DNA from: Rhodospirillaceae bacterium
GTDB lineage: Bacteria; Pseudomonadota; Alphaproteobacteria; GCA-2721365
Direction: 5' to 3'
Assembly: GCA_002721365.1 (NCBI GenBank)
Contig: PBKC01000052.1
Coordinates: 1 to 60,704 of the forward strand
DNA length: 60,704 nt
Made by a program: the position numbers and the translations under genes. Below the pieces are notes generated by a model that worked only from the letters and a program-made list of their open reading frames with translations, was not told the DNA's origin and did not search any database. Each line of letters begins with the position of its first letter. The first letter of the stretch is position 1. Below are positions 45,520 to 55,143 of the stretch, in pieces.

Positions 45520-45564
45520 AGGCCGATCATAAACGACCATTTTTCATGAACAGATAATCGGCCT
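45520..45564. promoter_or_regulatory. Inverted repeat between LysR and MFS genes
   Basis: Arms AGGCCGAT (45520-45527) and ATCGGCCT (45557-45564) flank an AT-rich 29-base centre just before the MFS ribosome-binding site. It could be a regulator site for the MFS gene or a weak stem. Confidence 0.4.
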
Positions 45565-45593
45565 ACCGTCGCCGGCGATTGGAGGACTTTTTT

Positions 45594-46802
45594 TTGGACT
45601 CGCGACTCGCCGCCGACGAACCGGAGTTTACACGGGGCACGGCCGCCATCGGCCCCGTGGCAGCCGGGCTATGTTCCACGCTCGTAGGGATCGGGCTGGG
45701 GCGCTTCGCCTACTCGGCCCTCATCCCCGTCCTGATCGAGCATGGCTGGTTCTCGGCCACGGACGCCGTCTATCTGGGCGCCGCCAATCTGGCCGGCTAT
45801 CTGATCGGGGCGGTCTCTGCCCGCTGGGCGACGCACCTCGCCCCCACCCGCCTGACGATCAGGCTGACGATGCTCGCCGTCTGCGCCTCCTTCTTCGCCT
45901 GCACCTTCCCCCTGCCGTTCGCCTGGTTCTTCTTCTGGCGGCTGGTCTCTGGCATCGGCGGCGGGGTGCTGATGATCCTCGCCCCGTCGCTGGTCCTCTC
46001 GCGGGTCGCGCCGTCGCTCCGCGGCCTTGCGGGCGGGGTGATGTTCGCGGGCGTCGGCGTCGGCATCGTCGGCTCGGCGACGGTCGTGCCGCTGCTGGCG
46101 GACGCCGGCCCCGATAGTGCCTGGCTGGCGCTCGGCGCCATCGCCCTGGCGGCGACCGTCGCGACCTGGATGGCCTGGCCGGACTCCGAACCGGGTCGGA
46201 CGTCGTTCGGGCAGACCGCGGCGCTGTCGTCGCCCGCCGCACGGTTCCGCGTCCATATCCTCTCCGCGGCCTACGGTCTCGCGGCCCTCGGACTGGTCGC
46301 CCACATGGTCTTTCTCGTCGACTACGTGGCGCGCGGGCTTGGCCGGGGGCTCGACGCGGCCGCCCTCTGCTGGGCGCTGTTCGGGGTGGGCGCGGTGCTG
46401 GGTCCCGTCATCGCCGGCCGCATCGCCGACCGGTTCGGCTTCGGCCCGACGATCCGGGCGCTGTTGCTGGCCGAGGCCCTCGGCGTCGGCGTGCTGGTCT
46501 GGACCGCGACACCGACCGTCCTCGCGGTATCGAGCCTCCTGGTCGGCGCCCTGGTCCCCGGCCTCGTCCCTGTCGCCCTCGGCCGGGTGCGGGAGCTTCT
46601 GGAAACCGAAGCGGCCCGCCGCGCGGGGTGGAGCACCGCCACGGCCGCCTTCGCGCTGGGGCAGGGCGCCGGCGGCTACGGGTTCTCCTATCTTTTCGGC
46701 GTCACGGGCGATTACCGGCTGCTGTTCGCGGTCGGCGCCGCGGCGGTGGCCCTGGGACTGGTGATCGACCTCGCCGGCAACCGGCGGGGCCGTCCGGGCT
46801 GA
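45594..46802 (+). CDS. MFS transporter (YbfB/YjiJ-like)
   Basis: A 402-residue transporter with about 12 helices. The opening VAAGLCSTLVGIGLGRFAYSALIPVLIEHGWF (in parts) is characteristic of the YbfB/YjiJ group. The only well-placed ribosome site is GGAGG at 45581-45585, followed by a run of eight T (45588-45595), and the TTG at 45594 is taken as start; another TTG at 45579 precedes the GGAGG. Substrate unknown. It lies after the LysR gene and ends one base before the convergent queC gene. Confidence 0.88.
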   Translation: MDSRLAADEPEFTRGTAAIGPVAAGLCSTLVGIGLGRFAYSALIPVLIEHGWFSATDAVYLGAANLAGYLIGAVSARWATHLAPTRLTIRLTMLAVCASFFACTFPLPFAWFFFWRLVSGIGGGVLMILAPSLVLSRVAPSLRGLAGGVMFAGVGVGIVGSATVVPLLADAGPDSAWLALGAIALAATVATWMAWPDSEPGRTSFGQTAALSSPAARFRVHILSAAYGLAALGLVAHMVFLVDYVARGLGRGLDAAALCWALFGVGAVLGPVIAGRIADRFGFGPTIRALLLAEALGVGVLVWTATPTVLAVSSLLVGALVPGLVPVALGRVRELLETEAARRAGWSTATAAFALGQGAGGYGFSYLFGVTGDYRLLFAVGAAAVALGLVIDLAGNRRGRPG

Positions 46803-46803
46803 T

Positions 46804-47526
46804 CTATGCGGGCTCGCCCCTGCGCCCCTCGACGAACGCTGCGTAGCCCCGCGCCCTGAGTTCGCAGGCCGGGCAGGCGCCGCAGCCATAGCCCCAGGCA
46901 TGCCGCCGGTCGCGGTCGCCGCGATAGCAGCTGTGGGTCTCCTCGACGACGATGTCGACCAGAGCTTCGCCGCCCAGAGTCTCGGCCAGCACCCAGGTCG
47001 CCGCCTTGTCGATCCACATCAGCGGCGTGTGGAGGACGAAGTTCCGCTGCATGCCGAGGTTGAGTGCGACCTGCATCGCCTTGATGGTGTCGTCGCGGCA
47101 GTCGGGATAGCCCGAATAGTCGGTCTCGCACATGCCGCCCACCAGATGCCGGAGGCCGCGGCGATAGGCGAGCGCGGCGGCGAAGGTGAGGAAGACGAGG
47201 TTGCGTCCGGGCACGAAGGTGGTGGGAAGGCCCTCCGCCCCCATCGCGATCTCGGCGTCGCGGGTGAGCGCAGTGTCGGAGAGCGCGCCGAGGACACCGA
47301 GGTCCAAGGTATGGTCCTCGCCCAGCCTCTCTGCCCAGGCTGGGAAGGCCTCAGCGATCCGCGCCCGCACCTGCGCCCGGCAGTCGAGCTCCACCTTGTG
47401 CCGCTGACCGTAGTCGAAGCCCACCGTCTCCACGCGCGCGAAGCGCTCCAGCGCCCAGGCGAGGCAGACGGTCGAATCCTGCCCGCCGGAGAACAGAACG
47501 AGCGCGCTTTCGTCAGCCACCGTCAT
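46804..47526 (-). CDS. queC: 7-cyano-7-deazaguanine synthase QueC
   Basis: A 240-residue PP-loop ATPase: [19 protein letters not shown] binds ATP and the C-terminal CYRGDRD...[14 protein letters not shown] gives the zinc cysteines. It turns 7-carboxy-7-deazaguanine to preQ0 in queuosine synthesis. Its start overlaps queD's end by 14 bases. Confidence 0.96.
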   Translation of the reverse strand: MTVADESALVLFSGGQDSTVCLAWALERFARVETVGFDYGQRHKVELDCRAQVRARIAEAFPAWAERLGEDHTLDLGVLGALSDTALTRDAEIAMGAEGLPTTFVPGRNLVFLTFAAALAYRRGLRHLVGGMCETDYSGYPDCRDDTIKAMQVALNLGMQRNFVLHTPLMWIDKAATWVLAETLGGEALVDIVVEETHSCYRGDRDRRHAWGYGCGACPACELRARGYAAFVEGRRGEPA

Positions 47527-47869
47527 ACTCAGCCCAGCAGTCGGGCGTCTCGTAGACGATCACCTGACTCAAGGGCGCAAGCGCGGGTTTCGCTCTCGCC
47601 CAAATCCACAGGGCGATGTTTTCGGCGGTCGGATTCTCCAGCCCCTCGATGTCGTTCAGATAGGCGTGATCCAGCCGGTCGAGCAGCGGCTTGAAGGCGG
47701 CTTCGATGTCGAAGAAGTCGATGACGAACCCCGTCTCGGGATCGACCGGGCCTTCGAGCTTCAGGACCACGCGGTAGGAATGGCCGTGGAGACGAAAGCA
47801 GCGGTGACCCTCCGGAACGTTGGGCAGCCGGTGCGCCGACTCGAAGGTAAAGGCTTGGGCGATCTTCAT
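47513..47869 (-). CDS. queD: 6-carboxytetrahydropterin synthase QueD
   Basis: A 118-residue protein: zinc ligands His13 (FESAHRL), His28 and His30 (RLHGHSYR), catalytic Cys24 (GHRCFR), and the closing [13 protein letters not shown]. It makes 6-carboxy-tetrahydropterin from dihydroneopterin triphosphate. The gene overlaps queE by four bases. Confidence 0.96.
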   Translation of the reverse strand: MKIAQAFTFESAHRLPNVPEGHRCFRLHGHSYRVVLKLEGPVDPETGFVIDFFDIEAAFKPLLDRLDHAYLNDIEGLENPTAENIALWIWARAKPALAPLSQVIVYETPDCWAEYDGG

Positions 47870-48495
47870 CTCAGTCCCAGCAGCTTATGGGTCTGGAGGG
47901 AGAGCCGCCACAACGGCCGCTCCATGCAGGTGCGGATGGCGGCGCGGGTGTTGGCCTCGCGGTCGGGCCCGTCCATCGGCTGAAGCAGGAAATGGCGGAA
48001 GGCCAAGCCTTCGAACCGCTCGGGCTCGGCGCCCGCCTGGGGATAGACCAGCTTCAACTCGTCGCCCCGTTCCTGCACAAGCACCGCCCCCGCTTTCGGG
48101 CTGACGGTGATCCAATCGAGCCCCTCCGGTGCCGCCACCGTGCCGTTGGTCTCGACCGCGATCTCGAAACCACGTCCATGCAGCGCGTCGATCAGCGCCG
48201 AATCGAGCTGCAGCAGCGGCTCGCCACCGGTGCAGACGACGAAGGGCCGACCGCCGCCCGGCCATCGCGACGCCACCGCCGCGGCGACATCCTCGGCCGA
48301 GCCGAACCGCCCGCCGCCATCTCCGTCGACGCCGACGAAGTCGGTGTCGCAGAAGGTGCAGACCGCCTTCGCCCGGTCCTCCTCCCGCCCCGACCACAGA
48401 TTGCAGCCCGTGAACCGGCAGAACACCGCCGGCCGCCCGGCATTGGCGCCCTCGCCCTGCAGGGTGAAGAAGATTTCCTTGATCGCGTAGGTCAT
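47866..48495 (-). CDS. queE: 7-carboxy-7-deazaguanine synthase QueE
   Basis: A 209-residue radical-SAM enzyme with the QueE-type cysteine motif C-x14-C-x2-C (TGCNLW ... VCTFCDTD) and [13 protein letters not shown], which binds SAM. It converts 6-carboxytetrahydropterin to CDG. First gene of the queE-queD-queC operon; folE for the first step is not here. Confidence 0.96.
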   Translation of the reverse strand: MTYAIKEIFFTLQGEGANAGRPAVFCRFTGCNLWSGREEDRAKAVCTFCDTDFVGVDGDGGGRFGSAEDVAAAVASRWPGGGRPFVVCTGGEPLLQLDSALIDALHGRGFEIAVETNGTVAAPEGLDWITVSPKAGAVLVQERGDELKLVYPQAGAEPERFEGLAFRHFLLQPMDGPDREANTRAAIRTCMERPLWRLSLQTHKLLGLR

Positions 48496-48533
48496 GGCCC
48501 CGGCCCTTCCGAAGCTGGCCGGCGAGTCAACGC

Positions 48534-48609
48534 TGGTGACCCCTACGGGACTCGAACCCGTGTTTTCGCCGTGAAAGGGCGATGTCCTAGACCGCTAGAC
48601 GAAGGGGTC
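48534..48609 (-). tRNA. tRNA-Glu (anticodon TTC)
   Basis: Full 76-base cloverleaf on the minus strand: acceptor GACCCCT paired with AGGGGTC, anticodon loop CTTTCAC (TTC, Glu), T loop GGTTCGAGTCC and encoded CCA. Confidence 0.97.
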
Positions 48610-48685
48610 GATGCGGCTCGGCGCGCTTATACGGGGGTGGTGGCGCTCCCGTCAACTGCGGTGCGGCATACCCTTGCATACACTG

Positions 48686-48770
48686 CGTCGTCGCGAGGTC
48701 TGGAGGGCCGTGGCGATCCGGGATGGCGGCCGGTCCGGATTGCCGCGTCGCTTCGCGCCTCGCAATGACG
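48686..48770. repeat. Type B palindromic repeat, copy 2
   Basis: Ends CTCGCAATGACGGGTG like the copy at 53086; the left arm is diverged (CGTCGTCGCGAGG). It sits in the gap between tRNA-Glu and the J-domain gene. Confidence 0.65.
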
Positions 48771-48784
48771 GGTGTCCTGCGGAT

Positions 48785-49612
48785 TCACCTCCGACCCAGC
48801 AGCACGTCCTTGGCCTCGTTGATCTTGGCGGCCAGGTAATCGCTGCCCCCGCGGTCGGGGTGGTTGGCGAGCATCAGACGTCGGTGGGCTTCCTTGATGT
48901 CGTCGGGGCCGGCGCCGGACTCGAGCCCGAGGACGTGCAGGGCTTCGTCATGGCTCATACCGCCGCGGCGACCGGTGGAAGACCCACTGCCCTCTCCCGC
49001 GCCGGCCTGCTGCTCCTGGCCCCGATCCTGCCGCCGCCAGTCCGGGCCGTGGATGCGGTCAAGGTAGGCTTCGAGGATGCTCGCCCCCTGCTCGTCGGCG
49101 CTCCGCAACTCGGCCAGCAGCGCGCACTGATCGGTGAGGGACAACGAATCGAGTTCGGCGCCCTGAAAGCGGCCCTTGCGCACATGGCCGGTCATGGCGC
49201 CGGTCGAGAGGTCGAGGCGCATCGACAGGTAATCGGTATCGACCGCCGAGCTGCCGCTCGCCGTCCCGGCGTTGCCCGTCGAGCCCGTCCCCCCGTAGCC
49301 ATAGCCGTAACCGGCCCGGCTGGAACCGCCATAGGGGCCGGCGCCGGGGCGATTCCGCCGCCACGCCCGCCAAAGCTGATAGAAGAGCGGCGCCCCGCGG
49401 AGAGCCTTCCACCCCCAGGCCGAGAGCGCCGCCGGGATGCCCGCCAGCAGAACCTGGCCGCGGAGGATCAGGAGCAGTGCCAGCACACCGCCCAGGATGA
49501 TCGCCACCCATTTGAACGCCTGGGTAAGAGTCGCCGTGTTCGCGGTCACGAACAGCCGCCCCAGCACATAGACCATGCCGAGCAGCGCCGATCCCATCAG
49601 CAGATAGGTCAT
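48785..49612 (-). CDS. Membrane-anchored J-domain protein
   Basis: A 275-residue protein. Two N-terminal helices (about 1-20 and 33-58), then a Gly/Tyr-rich linker ([16 protein letters not shown]), then a middle domain (about 125-190) and a C-terminal J-domain with HPDRGGS (HPD near 251). The layout resembles other alphaproteobacterial membrane J-proteins. It should recruit DnaK to the membrane. Its ATG overlaps the stop of the upstream VWA-like gene by four bases. Confidence 0.88.
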   Translation of the reverse strand: MTYLLMGSALLGMVYVLGRLFVTANTATLTQAFKWVAIILGGVLALLLILRGQVLLAGIPAALSAWGWKALRGAPLFYQLWRAWRRNRPGAGPYGGSSRAGYGYGYGGTGSTGNAGTASGSSAVDTDYLSMRLDLSTGAMTGHVRKGRFQGAELDSLSLTDQCALLAELRSADEQGASILEAYLDRIHGPDWRRQDRGQEQQAGAGEGSGSSTGRRGGMSHDEALHVLGLESGAGPDDIKEAHRRLMLANHPDRGGSDYLAAKINEAKDVLLGRR

Positions 49613-50325
49613 CGCCGGCCGCCGACCTGATGGGCGATCCTCAGGGCCTCGCCCCCGCTCCTGCGTCCGTAGTCCTCAAGGGCCACCGGGCCGCCGACGG
49701 CATAGACGGCGACCGCGCGAAGAAGCTCGCGCAGGGTATCGGCGCTGGCCGCATCGAAGCGGCAATAGGCGCCCTTGGTGAGCGTCGCGATCTGCCGGTA
49801 GGCCTGCTCGGCGGTCGGGTCGCGGCCTTCATGGAACATGAACGCCCTGACGCCGCGAAGCGCGAGCTGGCCGGCACCCGGCGCGAGTTCCTCCAGCGGC
49901 TCCTCGCAGCAGTCGCCGATATAGACGAGCGCGTTCACTTTCTCCCGTCCCGTCTCGGCAATGGCGTGGTCCAGGACGCGCGCGATCTGGGTCCGCCCGC
50001 CCAGACACTGGATGCGCACCATGTAGTCGGTCAGCGCACGGGCGTCCGTCATCCAGGGAGACACGTCGAACTGACCGAAGCCGCGGAAGGAGGCGAGCTG
50101 GACCGAGAGGTTGCCGATCTCGGCCGTGGCCGCGAACATCTCGGCTTGAAGATGGCAGGCACGGTCCCAGGTCGGCTGGCGGCTGGCGGTGGCGTCCATG
50201 CCGAACAGCAACCGGCCACGCCCGGTCCCCGCATGGGCCACCGGCGTCCGCTTCACCGTCTCCAGGAACGCCTGGACCTCGCGATCGCTCGCCTGCCCAG
50301 GCAGCTTGCCCCGGCCGTCCGACAT
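49609..50325 (-). CDS. VWA-like protein
   Basis: A 238-residue soluble protein with a von Willebrand A-like fold: [12 protein letters not shown] (Asp44-x-Thr46-x-Ser48, a metal-site pattern with Thr for the first Ser), [12 protein letters not shown] (Thr) and VYIGDCCEE (Asp). The ATG at 50325 is preferred; a longer frame to 50475 would translate repeat sequence. Coupled to the J-domain gene; together they suggest a chaperone-linked substrate adaptor. Function unknown. Confidence 0.78.
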   Translation of the reverse strand: MSDGRGKLPGQASDREVQAFLETVKRTPVAHAGTGRGRLLFGMDATASRQPTWDRACHLQAEMFAATAEIGNLSVQLASFRGFGQFDVSPWMTDARALTDYMVRIQCLGGRTQIARVLDHAIAETGREKVNALVYIGDCCEEPLEELAPGAGQLALRGVRAFMFHEGRDPTAEQAYRQIATLTKGAYCRFDAASADTLRELLRAVAVYAVGGPVALEDYGRRSGGEALRIAHQVGGRR

Positions 50326-50409
50326 CGCGGCCGATACCTCCCGATTCGTTCTTGCCGTTCCTCCTAAGATTGGGAACGGATGGGGCCGACTTCCAGCGGA
50401 ACCAGCTTC

Positions 50410-50576
50410 ATCCGTCATCGCGCAACTTGATCGTGCCATCCGCGCCCTGGGCCGGCCCTGTCCAGCAGCGACCACGCTTGATCAAGCCGTGGGCCGCATG
50501 GCCAATCCATGTAATTATTTATTAAATCAGTATATTAGACTGATAGTCTAATTTTTTACATCAAGAATTCTGCACT
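50410..50576. other. Repeat fragment and AT-rich hairpin between the VWA-like and mipZ genes
   Basis: A partial type E repeat lies at about 50412-50503 (GCAACTTGATCGTGCC ... GCTTGATCAAGC). Then comes the AT-rich stretch 50505-50575 with TTAGACT-GAT-AGTCTAA (50535-50551) followed by six T on the plus strand. On the minus strand, TATACT-like sequence may be a promoter for the VWA-J genes. No plus-strand gene needs this terminator. Confidence 0.5.
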
Positions 50577-51416
50577 CTAGGCCGTCTCGGCGTAATGCGT
50601 CGGGGCGGCCGGCAGGTTGAGGATCTCGACCAGCGCCCTGACCTCGTCTCGGGCGGCCAGATGCGACATCGTCAACTCCACTCCGGCGCCGGGCTCGCGG
50701 AGATCGAGCAGCGTCAGCCCTTTGAGGAACAGCTCTCGGAAGATGACCCGCTCGCCGAAGCCGGTGGCGAGGCGGAAGCCGATGCGGCGCGAGAGCTTCT
50801 CCAGCACCTGCATGACGTCGCGCTTGTTGCGGGCGTCGAGGCTGCTCAGGCGGTTCCGCATCACGATCCAGTCGATCGACGAGCCGTCGCGCATCGCCCG
50901 CTCCTTCTTCTGCTCCCACACCATCTCGGCATAGAGGCTGGGGCGGCGGACGGCGAGCGTGTCGGGGTCGACGGTCGCCAGCATGTCGAGGTCGATGAAG
51001 CTGTCGTTCAGCGGCGTGATCAGGGTGTCGGCATAGGAATGGGCGAGCCGGGACAGGCGGTGGTCGCTTCCCGGACTGTCGATGACGACGATGTCGGTCT
51101 CGGCGAGAAGGTCCTTGAGAGCAAAGATGAAGCGTGTCCGCTCGTCCTCGTAACCCATTGTCGGGTCTTCGTTTTCGCTGTGCGCGACGAGCCGGTGCTG
51201 CGGCAGCGGAAGGCTGATGCCCTTATCGCGACAGAAGGTCGTGCGATTCTCGATGTAGCGGGTCAGCGTCTTCTGGCGGGAGTCGACGTCCATGCTGCCG
51301 ACGGTGAACCCCAGCCTGAGCAGGCTGACGATGAGATGCATGGCCGTCGTCGATTTGCCCGAGCCGCCCTTCTCGTTGCCGACGACGACGATGCGTGTGG
51401 TCGGATTCTGTCGCAT
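50577..51416 (-). CDS. mipZ: Division plane positioning ATPase MipZ
   Basis: A 279-residue ParA/MinD-type ATPase. The deviant Walker A is NEKGGSGKST (Lys16, Lys21). The MipZ-specific stretch GFTVGSMDVDSRQKTLTRYIENR and the SPGSDHRLSRLAHSYADTLITPLNDSF region (in parts) and KRDVMQVLEKLSRRIGFR are clear. MipZ positions FtsZ at midcell in alphaproteobacteria. The start lies in an ordinary context; the gene is upstream of the VWA-J pair on the same strand but separated by an AT-rich hairpin. Confidence 0.94.
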   Translation of the reverse strand: MRQNPTTRIVVVGNEKGGSGKSTTAMHLIVSLLRLGFTVGSMDVDSRQKTLTRYIENRTTFCRDKGISLPLPQHRLVAHSENEDPTMGYEDERTRFIFALKDLLAETDIVVIDSPGSDHRLSRLAHSYADTLITPLNDSFIDLDMLATVDPDTLAVRRPSLYAEMVWEQKKERAMRDGSSIDWIVMRNRLSSLDARNKRDVMQVLEKLSRRIGFRLATGFGERVIFRELFLKGLTLLDLREPGAGVELTMSHLAARDEVRALVEILNLPAAPTHYAETA

Positions 51417-51748
51417 GCCGCCCCGTTTCGCTCACTCCACCTCGAACGAAGGTACCGGTGCGGCGGAACGGGTCAAGAAACTTGGCGATCATCCGGGCCT
51501 TCAGCCCTCTCCCTTCAGGAGGAGCGGTGCTTCCGCCTTCAACCAGAGTCTGACGAAGTCGTTGCCCGGCCGCACCGTTTCGCCCCCTCCCTGCCCTCCC
51601 CCTCCGGGAGAGGGAATGAGCGAAGCGGTTCTCCCTTTCGCGCTCCAAGCGGCAAAGATGATTTGGCGGCGCCGGGAATTGCGGGGCGGACCGCACTTCG
51701 CCATAGTCCGCAGCAACCGACCTTCACTTTCTACGAGAGAGACGTTCC
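51417..51748. other. Divergent gap between mipZ and the old-yellow-enzyme gene
   Basis: No gene seen. It includes CCCTCCCCCTCCGGGAGAGG (51594-51613), a short C/G-rich repeat related to 26206-26320, and the promoters for both flanking genes, which I could not define. Confidence 0.5.
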
Positions 51749-52912
51749 ATGGCCGATCAAGCGACCAAGCCTCTCCTGTTCAGCCCGCTGACGATTCGCG
51801 GGACGACGATCCGCAACCGCACCGTGGTCTCGCCGATGTGCCAGTACTCGGCCAAGGACGGGATCGCCAATGCCTGGCACCTGGTGCATCTGGGGCAGAT
51901 GGCGACCGGCGGTGCCGGGCTGATCTTCACCGAGGCGGCGGCCGTCGAAGCGCGCGGGCGAATCACCCATGGCGATCTCGGCCTGTGGAACGACGCGCAG
52001 GTCGAGGCGCTGAAGCCGATCGTCGACTTCATGAGGGCCCATGACGCGACGCCCGCCATCCAGCTCGCCCATGCCGGCCGCAAGGCCAGCATGCAACGGC
52101 CGTGGTACGGGAACGGTCCGCTGGACGACACCGACCGCGCCCGTGGCGACGAGCCGTGGGAGGTGGTCGCACCGGTGGCGGAGCCGGTCGGGCCCGGCTG
52201 GCTGATGCCGCACGCGCTGACCACCGCCGAGGTCGAGACCATCGTCGAGAGCTGGGCCAAGGCGGCCAAGCGCGCCCTCGCCGCCGGCTTCGAGGTGATC
52301 GAGATCCACGGCGCCCACGGCTACCTGATCCACGAATTCCTCTCGCCGCTCTGCAACACCCGCAACGACAAGTACGGCGGCGACCGCGAGGGCCGCATGC
52401 GCTTCCTGATGGAGGTGATCGACGCGGTCCGCAGCGAGTGGCCGGCGGACAAGCCGCTGTTCCTCCGCATCTCCTCGATCGACGCGGCCGAGAACGGCTG
52501 GACGATCGAGGATTCGGTCGCCCTCGCCGCGGCGGTGAAGGAGCGCGGGGTCGACGTGATCGACTGCTCGTCCGGCGGCATCGCCGGCGCGGTGACGGCC
52601 CAGCTCGTCCCGCGCATGCCGGGCTTCCAGGTCCCCTTCGCCGCCCAGATCCGCGAAGAGACCGGCATCCTCACCCAGGCGGTGGGCCTGATCCTCGACG
52701 GACCCCAGGCCGAGGAGGTGCTGCAGAGCGGCGGCGCCGACCTGATCGCCGTCGGCCGCGAAGTCCTCTACAACCCGCACTGGCCTCACCACGCCGCCCG
52801 TGAGCTGGACGCCGATCCCGAATACGAGGCTTGGCCGGAGCAGTACGGCTGGTGGCTCACCCGCCGCCAGAAGGTCATCGACCTCTCGCGCGAAGCGGGG
52901 ATGATGCGCTAG
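51749..52912 (+). CDS. NADH:flavin oxidoreductase, old yellow enzyme family (YqjM-like)
   Basis: A 387-residue FMN TIM barrel. LFSPLTIRGTTIRNRTVVSPMCQYSA (in parts), LAHAGRKASMQRPW and HGAHGYLIHEFLSPLCNTRNDKYGGD (in parts) are YqjM-class signatures, with the Cys in SPMCQYSA that tunes FMN. It reduces activated C=C bonds of enones or nitro compounds with NADPH. The start at 51749 has AGAGAG upstream. Alone in its transcript. Confidence 0.94.
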   Translation: MADQATKPLLFSPLTIRGTTIRNRTVVSPMCQYSAKDGIANAWHLVHLGQMATGGAGLIFTEAAAVEARGRITHGDLGLWNDAQVEALKPIVDFMRAHDATPAIQLAHAGRKASMQRPWYGNGPLDDTDRARGDEPWEVVAPVAEPVGPGWLMPHALTTAEVETIVESWAKAAKRALAAGFEVIEIHGAHGYLIHEFLSPLCNTRNDKYGGDREGRMRFLMEVIDAVRSEWPADKPLFLRISSIDAAENGWTIEDSVALAAAVKERGVDVIDCSSGGIAGAVTAQLVPRMPGFQVPFAAQIREETGILTQAVGLILDGPQAEEVLQSGGADLIAVGREVLYNPHWPHHAARELDADPEYEAWPEQYGWWLTRRQKVIDLSREAGMMR

Positions 52913-52935
52913 AGCACGATCGCCCCCCGTTTCCT

Positions 52936-53011
52936 CGTCATTGCCGGGCTCGACCCGGCGATCTATGGTGCCGCGGCGAACGAGGTGCCCGGCGCGACGC
53001 CGGGCATGACG
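52936..53011. repeat. Type D palindromic repeat
   Basis: CGTCATTGCCGGGCTCGACC ... CGACGCCGGGCATGACG. Terminal CGTCA/TGACG pairing is shared with the other repeats. Confidence 0.65.
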
Positions 53012-53085
53012 AAGAATTAAGGCGGTATGTCACAACTATTCCGTAACCTCCCTATTTCCCGTGCTTTTCTTCCCCACCACGCCAT

Positions 53086-53164
53086 CGTCATTGCGAGCCG
53101 GAGGCGAAGCAATCCAGACCGGCCGCCGATGGATTGCCGCGTCGCTGCGCGTCTCGCAATGACG
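53086..53164. repeat. Type B palindromic repeat, copy 3
   Basis: CGTCATTGCGAGCCGGAGGC ... CTCGCAATGACGG. Ends 20 bases before the flavoprotein ATG. Confidence 0.75.
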
Positions 53165-53184
53165 GGTGTGGGGGCTCGCCGTCC

Positions 53185-54300
53185 ATGACCGACCGCGTCG
53201 ATACCGTCGTCATCGGGGCCGGGGTCGTGGGCCTCGCTGTCGCCCGCAAGCTGGCGCAAGCCGGGCGCGAGGTGATCATCCTGGAAGCGGCCGACCTGAT
53301 CGGCAGCGAGACCAGTTCGCGGAACAGCGAAGTCATCCACGCCGGCATCTACTATCCGACCGGCAGTCTGAAGGCGCAGCTCTGTGTCGCCGGCAAGCAC
53401 GCCCTCTACGACTACTGCACGGAGCGGGAAATCCCCCACCGGCGTTGCGGCAAGCTGATCGTCGCCACTGACGAGTCGCAGATCGCGACGCTGGAAGCGC
53501 TGAAGGCGAAGGCGGCGGAGAACGACGTCCCCGACCTCGAGATGATCTCGGGCGCCGAAGCCCAGGCGATGGAGCCGGCGGTGCGCTGTGTCGCCGCGCT
53601 GATCTCGCCGTCGACGGGAATCATCGACAGCCATGCCCTGATGCTGAACTACCAGGGCGACGCGGAGAACGCCGGAGCGGTCACCGTCTTCAACAGTCGG
53701 GTGGTGCGCGGCAAGATCGACGACACCGGCATCACTTTGGCCGTCGCCGACGAGGACGCGGGCGAATACGAGGTGGAGGCCGAGATCGTCGTCAACAGCG
53801 CCGGGCTGTGGGCGCAAGCGGTCGCGGGATCGATCGAGGGCATGCCGGCCGAGAGCGTGCCGCCCACCTATTACGCCAAGGGCAACTACTTCACCCTGGC
53901 CGGCGGGCGGCCGTTCGGGCGGCTGATCTACCCGGTGCCGGAGCCGGGCGGCCTCGGCGTCCACGTCACCATCGACCTTGGGGGTCAGGTCCGCTTCGGC
54001 CCCGACGTCGAGTGGATCGACTCGATCGACTACAGCCTCGACGCCAGCCGCGGCGACAAGTTCTACGAGGCCGTCCGACGCTACTTCCCGGACCTCAAGG
54101 ACGGCGCCCTCCAGCCGGGCTATACGGGTATCCGGCCCAAGGTGACGCCCAAGGGGACCCAGGCTGCGGACTTCATGATCCAGGGGCCCGCCACGCATCA
54201 GGTGCCGGGTCTGGTCAACCTGTTCGGGATCGAATCGCCCGGCCTCACCGCCTCACTGGCCATCGCCGACATGGTGGCGGAGAAGCTCGGACTCGCGTGA
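53185..54300 (+). CDS. FAD-dependent oxidoreductase, L-2-hydroxyglutarate oxidase (LhgO)-like
   Basis: A 371-residue DAO-superfamily flavoprotein: [20 protein letters not shown] (FAD), [20 protein letters not shown] and [20 protein letters not shown], all as in L-2-hydroxyglutarate dehydrogenases, and the C-terminal [18 protein letters not shown]. It would oxidise a 2-hydroxyacid and pass electrons to the quinone pool. The ATG at 53185 starts the Rossmann fold; the upstream frame translates a repeat. Confidence 0.9.
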   Translation: MTDRVDTVVIGAGVVGLAVARKLAQAGREVIILEAADLIGSETSSRNSEVIHAGIYYPTGSLKAQLCVAGKHALYDYCTEREIPHRRCGKLIVATDESQIATLEALKAKAAENDVPDLEMISGAEAQAMEPAVRCVAALISPSTGIIDSHALMLNYQGDAENAGAVTVFNSRVVRGKIDDTGITLAVADEDAGEYEVEAEIVVNSAGLWAQAVAGSIEGMPAESVPPTYYAKGNYFTLAGGRPFGRLIYPVPEPGGLGVHVTIDLGGQVRFGPDVEWIDSIDYSLDASRGDKFYEAVRRYFPDLKDGALQPGYTGIRPKVTPKGTQAADFMIQGPATHQVPGLVNLFGIESPGLTASLAIADMVAEKLGLA

Positions 54301-54328
54301 AATCTTCCCGCTAACTACCTGATCTGCG

Positions 54329-54424
54329 GTCATTCCCGCGAAGTCTGTCCCCGCGTCGGCGGGGAGCGGGAATCCGGATGCCATCGCACGCCCTCTGGGC
54401 CCCCGCCTTCGCGGGGGCGACGCG
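54329..54424. repeat. Type A palindromic repeat, copy 3
   Basis: Starts GTCATTCCCGCGAAGTCTGT with inner inverted pair CCCCGC...GCGGGG and ends CCCCCGCCTTCGCGGGGGCG. It lies between two convergent genes. Confidence 0.75.
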
Positions 54425-54485
54425 AAAATGAGGCGGAGGCGACGGAGAGGTCGTAGAGAGGACGAGGCGGGGCCGCCTCCCCCGT

Positions 54486-54968
54486 TCAGCTCGCCTTGCG
54501 GACGCGCTCGTCGATGCGGACCTTGGTGCCCGGCGTCGGCATCGAGGTGCCGTCTTCCTTGATCGTGTCGTAGACCGCCGGCGAAGTGATCTCCAGGAGC
54601 TCCAGGTCTTCCGAATACTCCCGCAGCTCGTGCAGGGTGTTGCCGGGAATGGTGACCGCGTCGCCTTCCTCGTAGCGGATCTCCTCGTCGCGGTCGCGGT
54701 AGTAGAAGCTCACCCAACCCTTCAGCACCATGGCGAACTGCCAGTTGACGACGTGGCGGTGCAGCCCGTTATGGCCGCCGTGGAGATGCTTGGCCTTGAT
54801 GATGTGGGCGTGGCAGTTGCCGAGTGTTGCGTCGGCAAAGCCCAAGTCACGGTAGACGAACTCCTCACGCAGGCCGTCGGTCTCATATTCCGCGCCCTTG
54901 GCCCGACTGACGACGAACTTGTAATCGGCGGGGCTCGCGTTCTTCTTCTCGGCGGCGATAGTGGCCAT
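54486..54968 (-). CDS. Cupin domain protein
   Basis: A 160-residue single-domain cupin. GGHNGLHRHVVNWQFAMVLKGWVSFYY gives metal motif 1 (in parts) and GDAVTIPGNTLHELREYS gives motif 2. The His residues HNGLHRHV and TLHE can bind a metal. Substrate and reaction unknown; some cupins are sensors or auxiliary domains. The ATG has GAGGGAAAC upstream. Confidence 0.85.
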   Translation of the reverse strand: MATIAAEKKNASPADYKFVVSRAKGAEYETDGLREEFVYRDLGFADATLGNCHAHIIKAKHLHGGHNGLHRHVVNWQFAMVLKGWVSFYYRDRDEEIRYEEGDAVTIPGNTLHELREYSEDLELLEITSPAVYDTIKEDGTSMPTPGTKVRIDERVRKAS

Positions 54969-55143
54969 GTTTCCCTCCAGTGTTTCCCGGTTCGGCCTTT
55001 GTCATGCAGGCCGGTCACGCGCATTGTGGCGCGCCCATCGGCCCACCGCAATGGACCGCCCGCGAAGCGCGTCGACCACATCTGAGGACATTTCCACCGG
55101 CGGCCCTATGATATGGATTAACATCAGCGCTGCCCGGCGGATA

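Noticed and set aside
50533..50557. Intrinsic terminator of a plus-strand gene
   Set aside because: The hairpin plus T-run has the right form, but no plus-strand gene precedes it, so I list it only as a hairpin in the gap.
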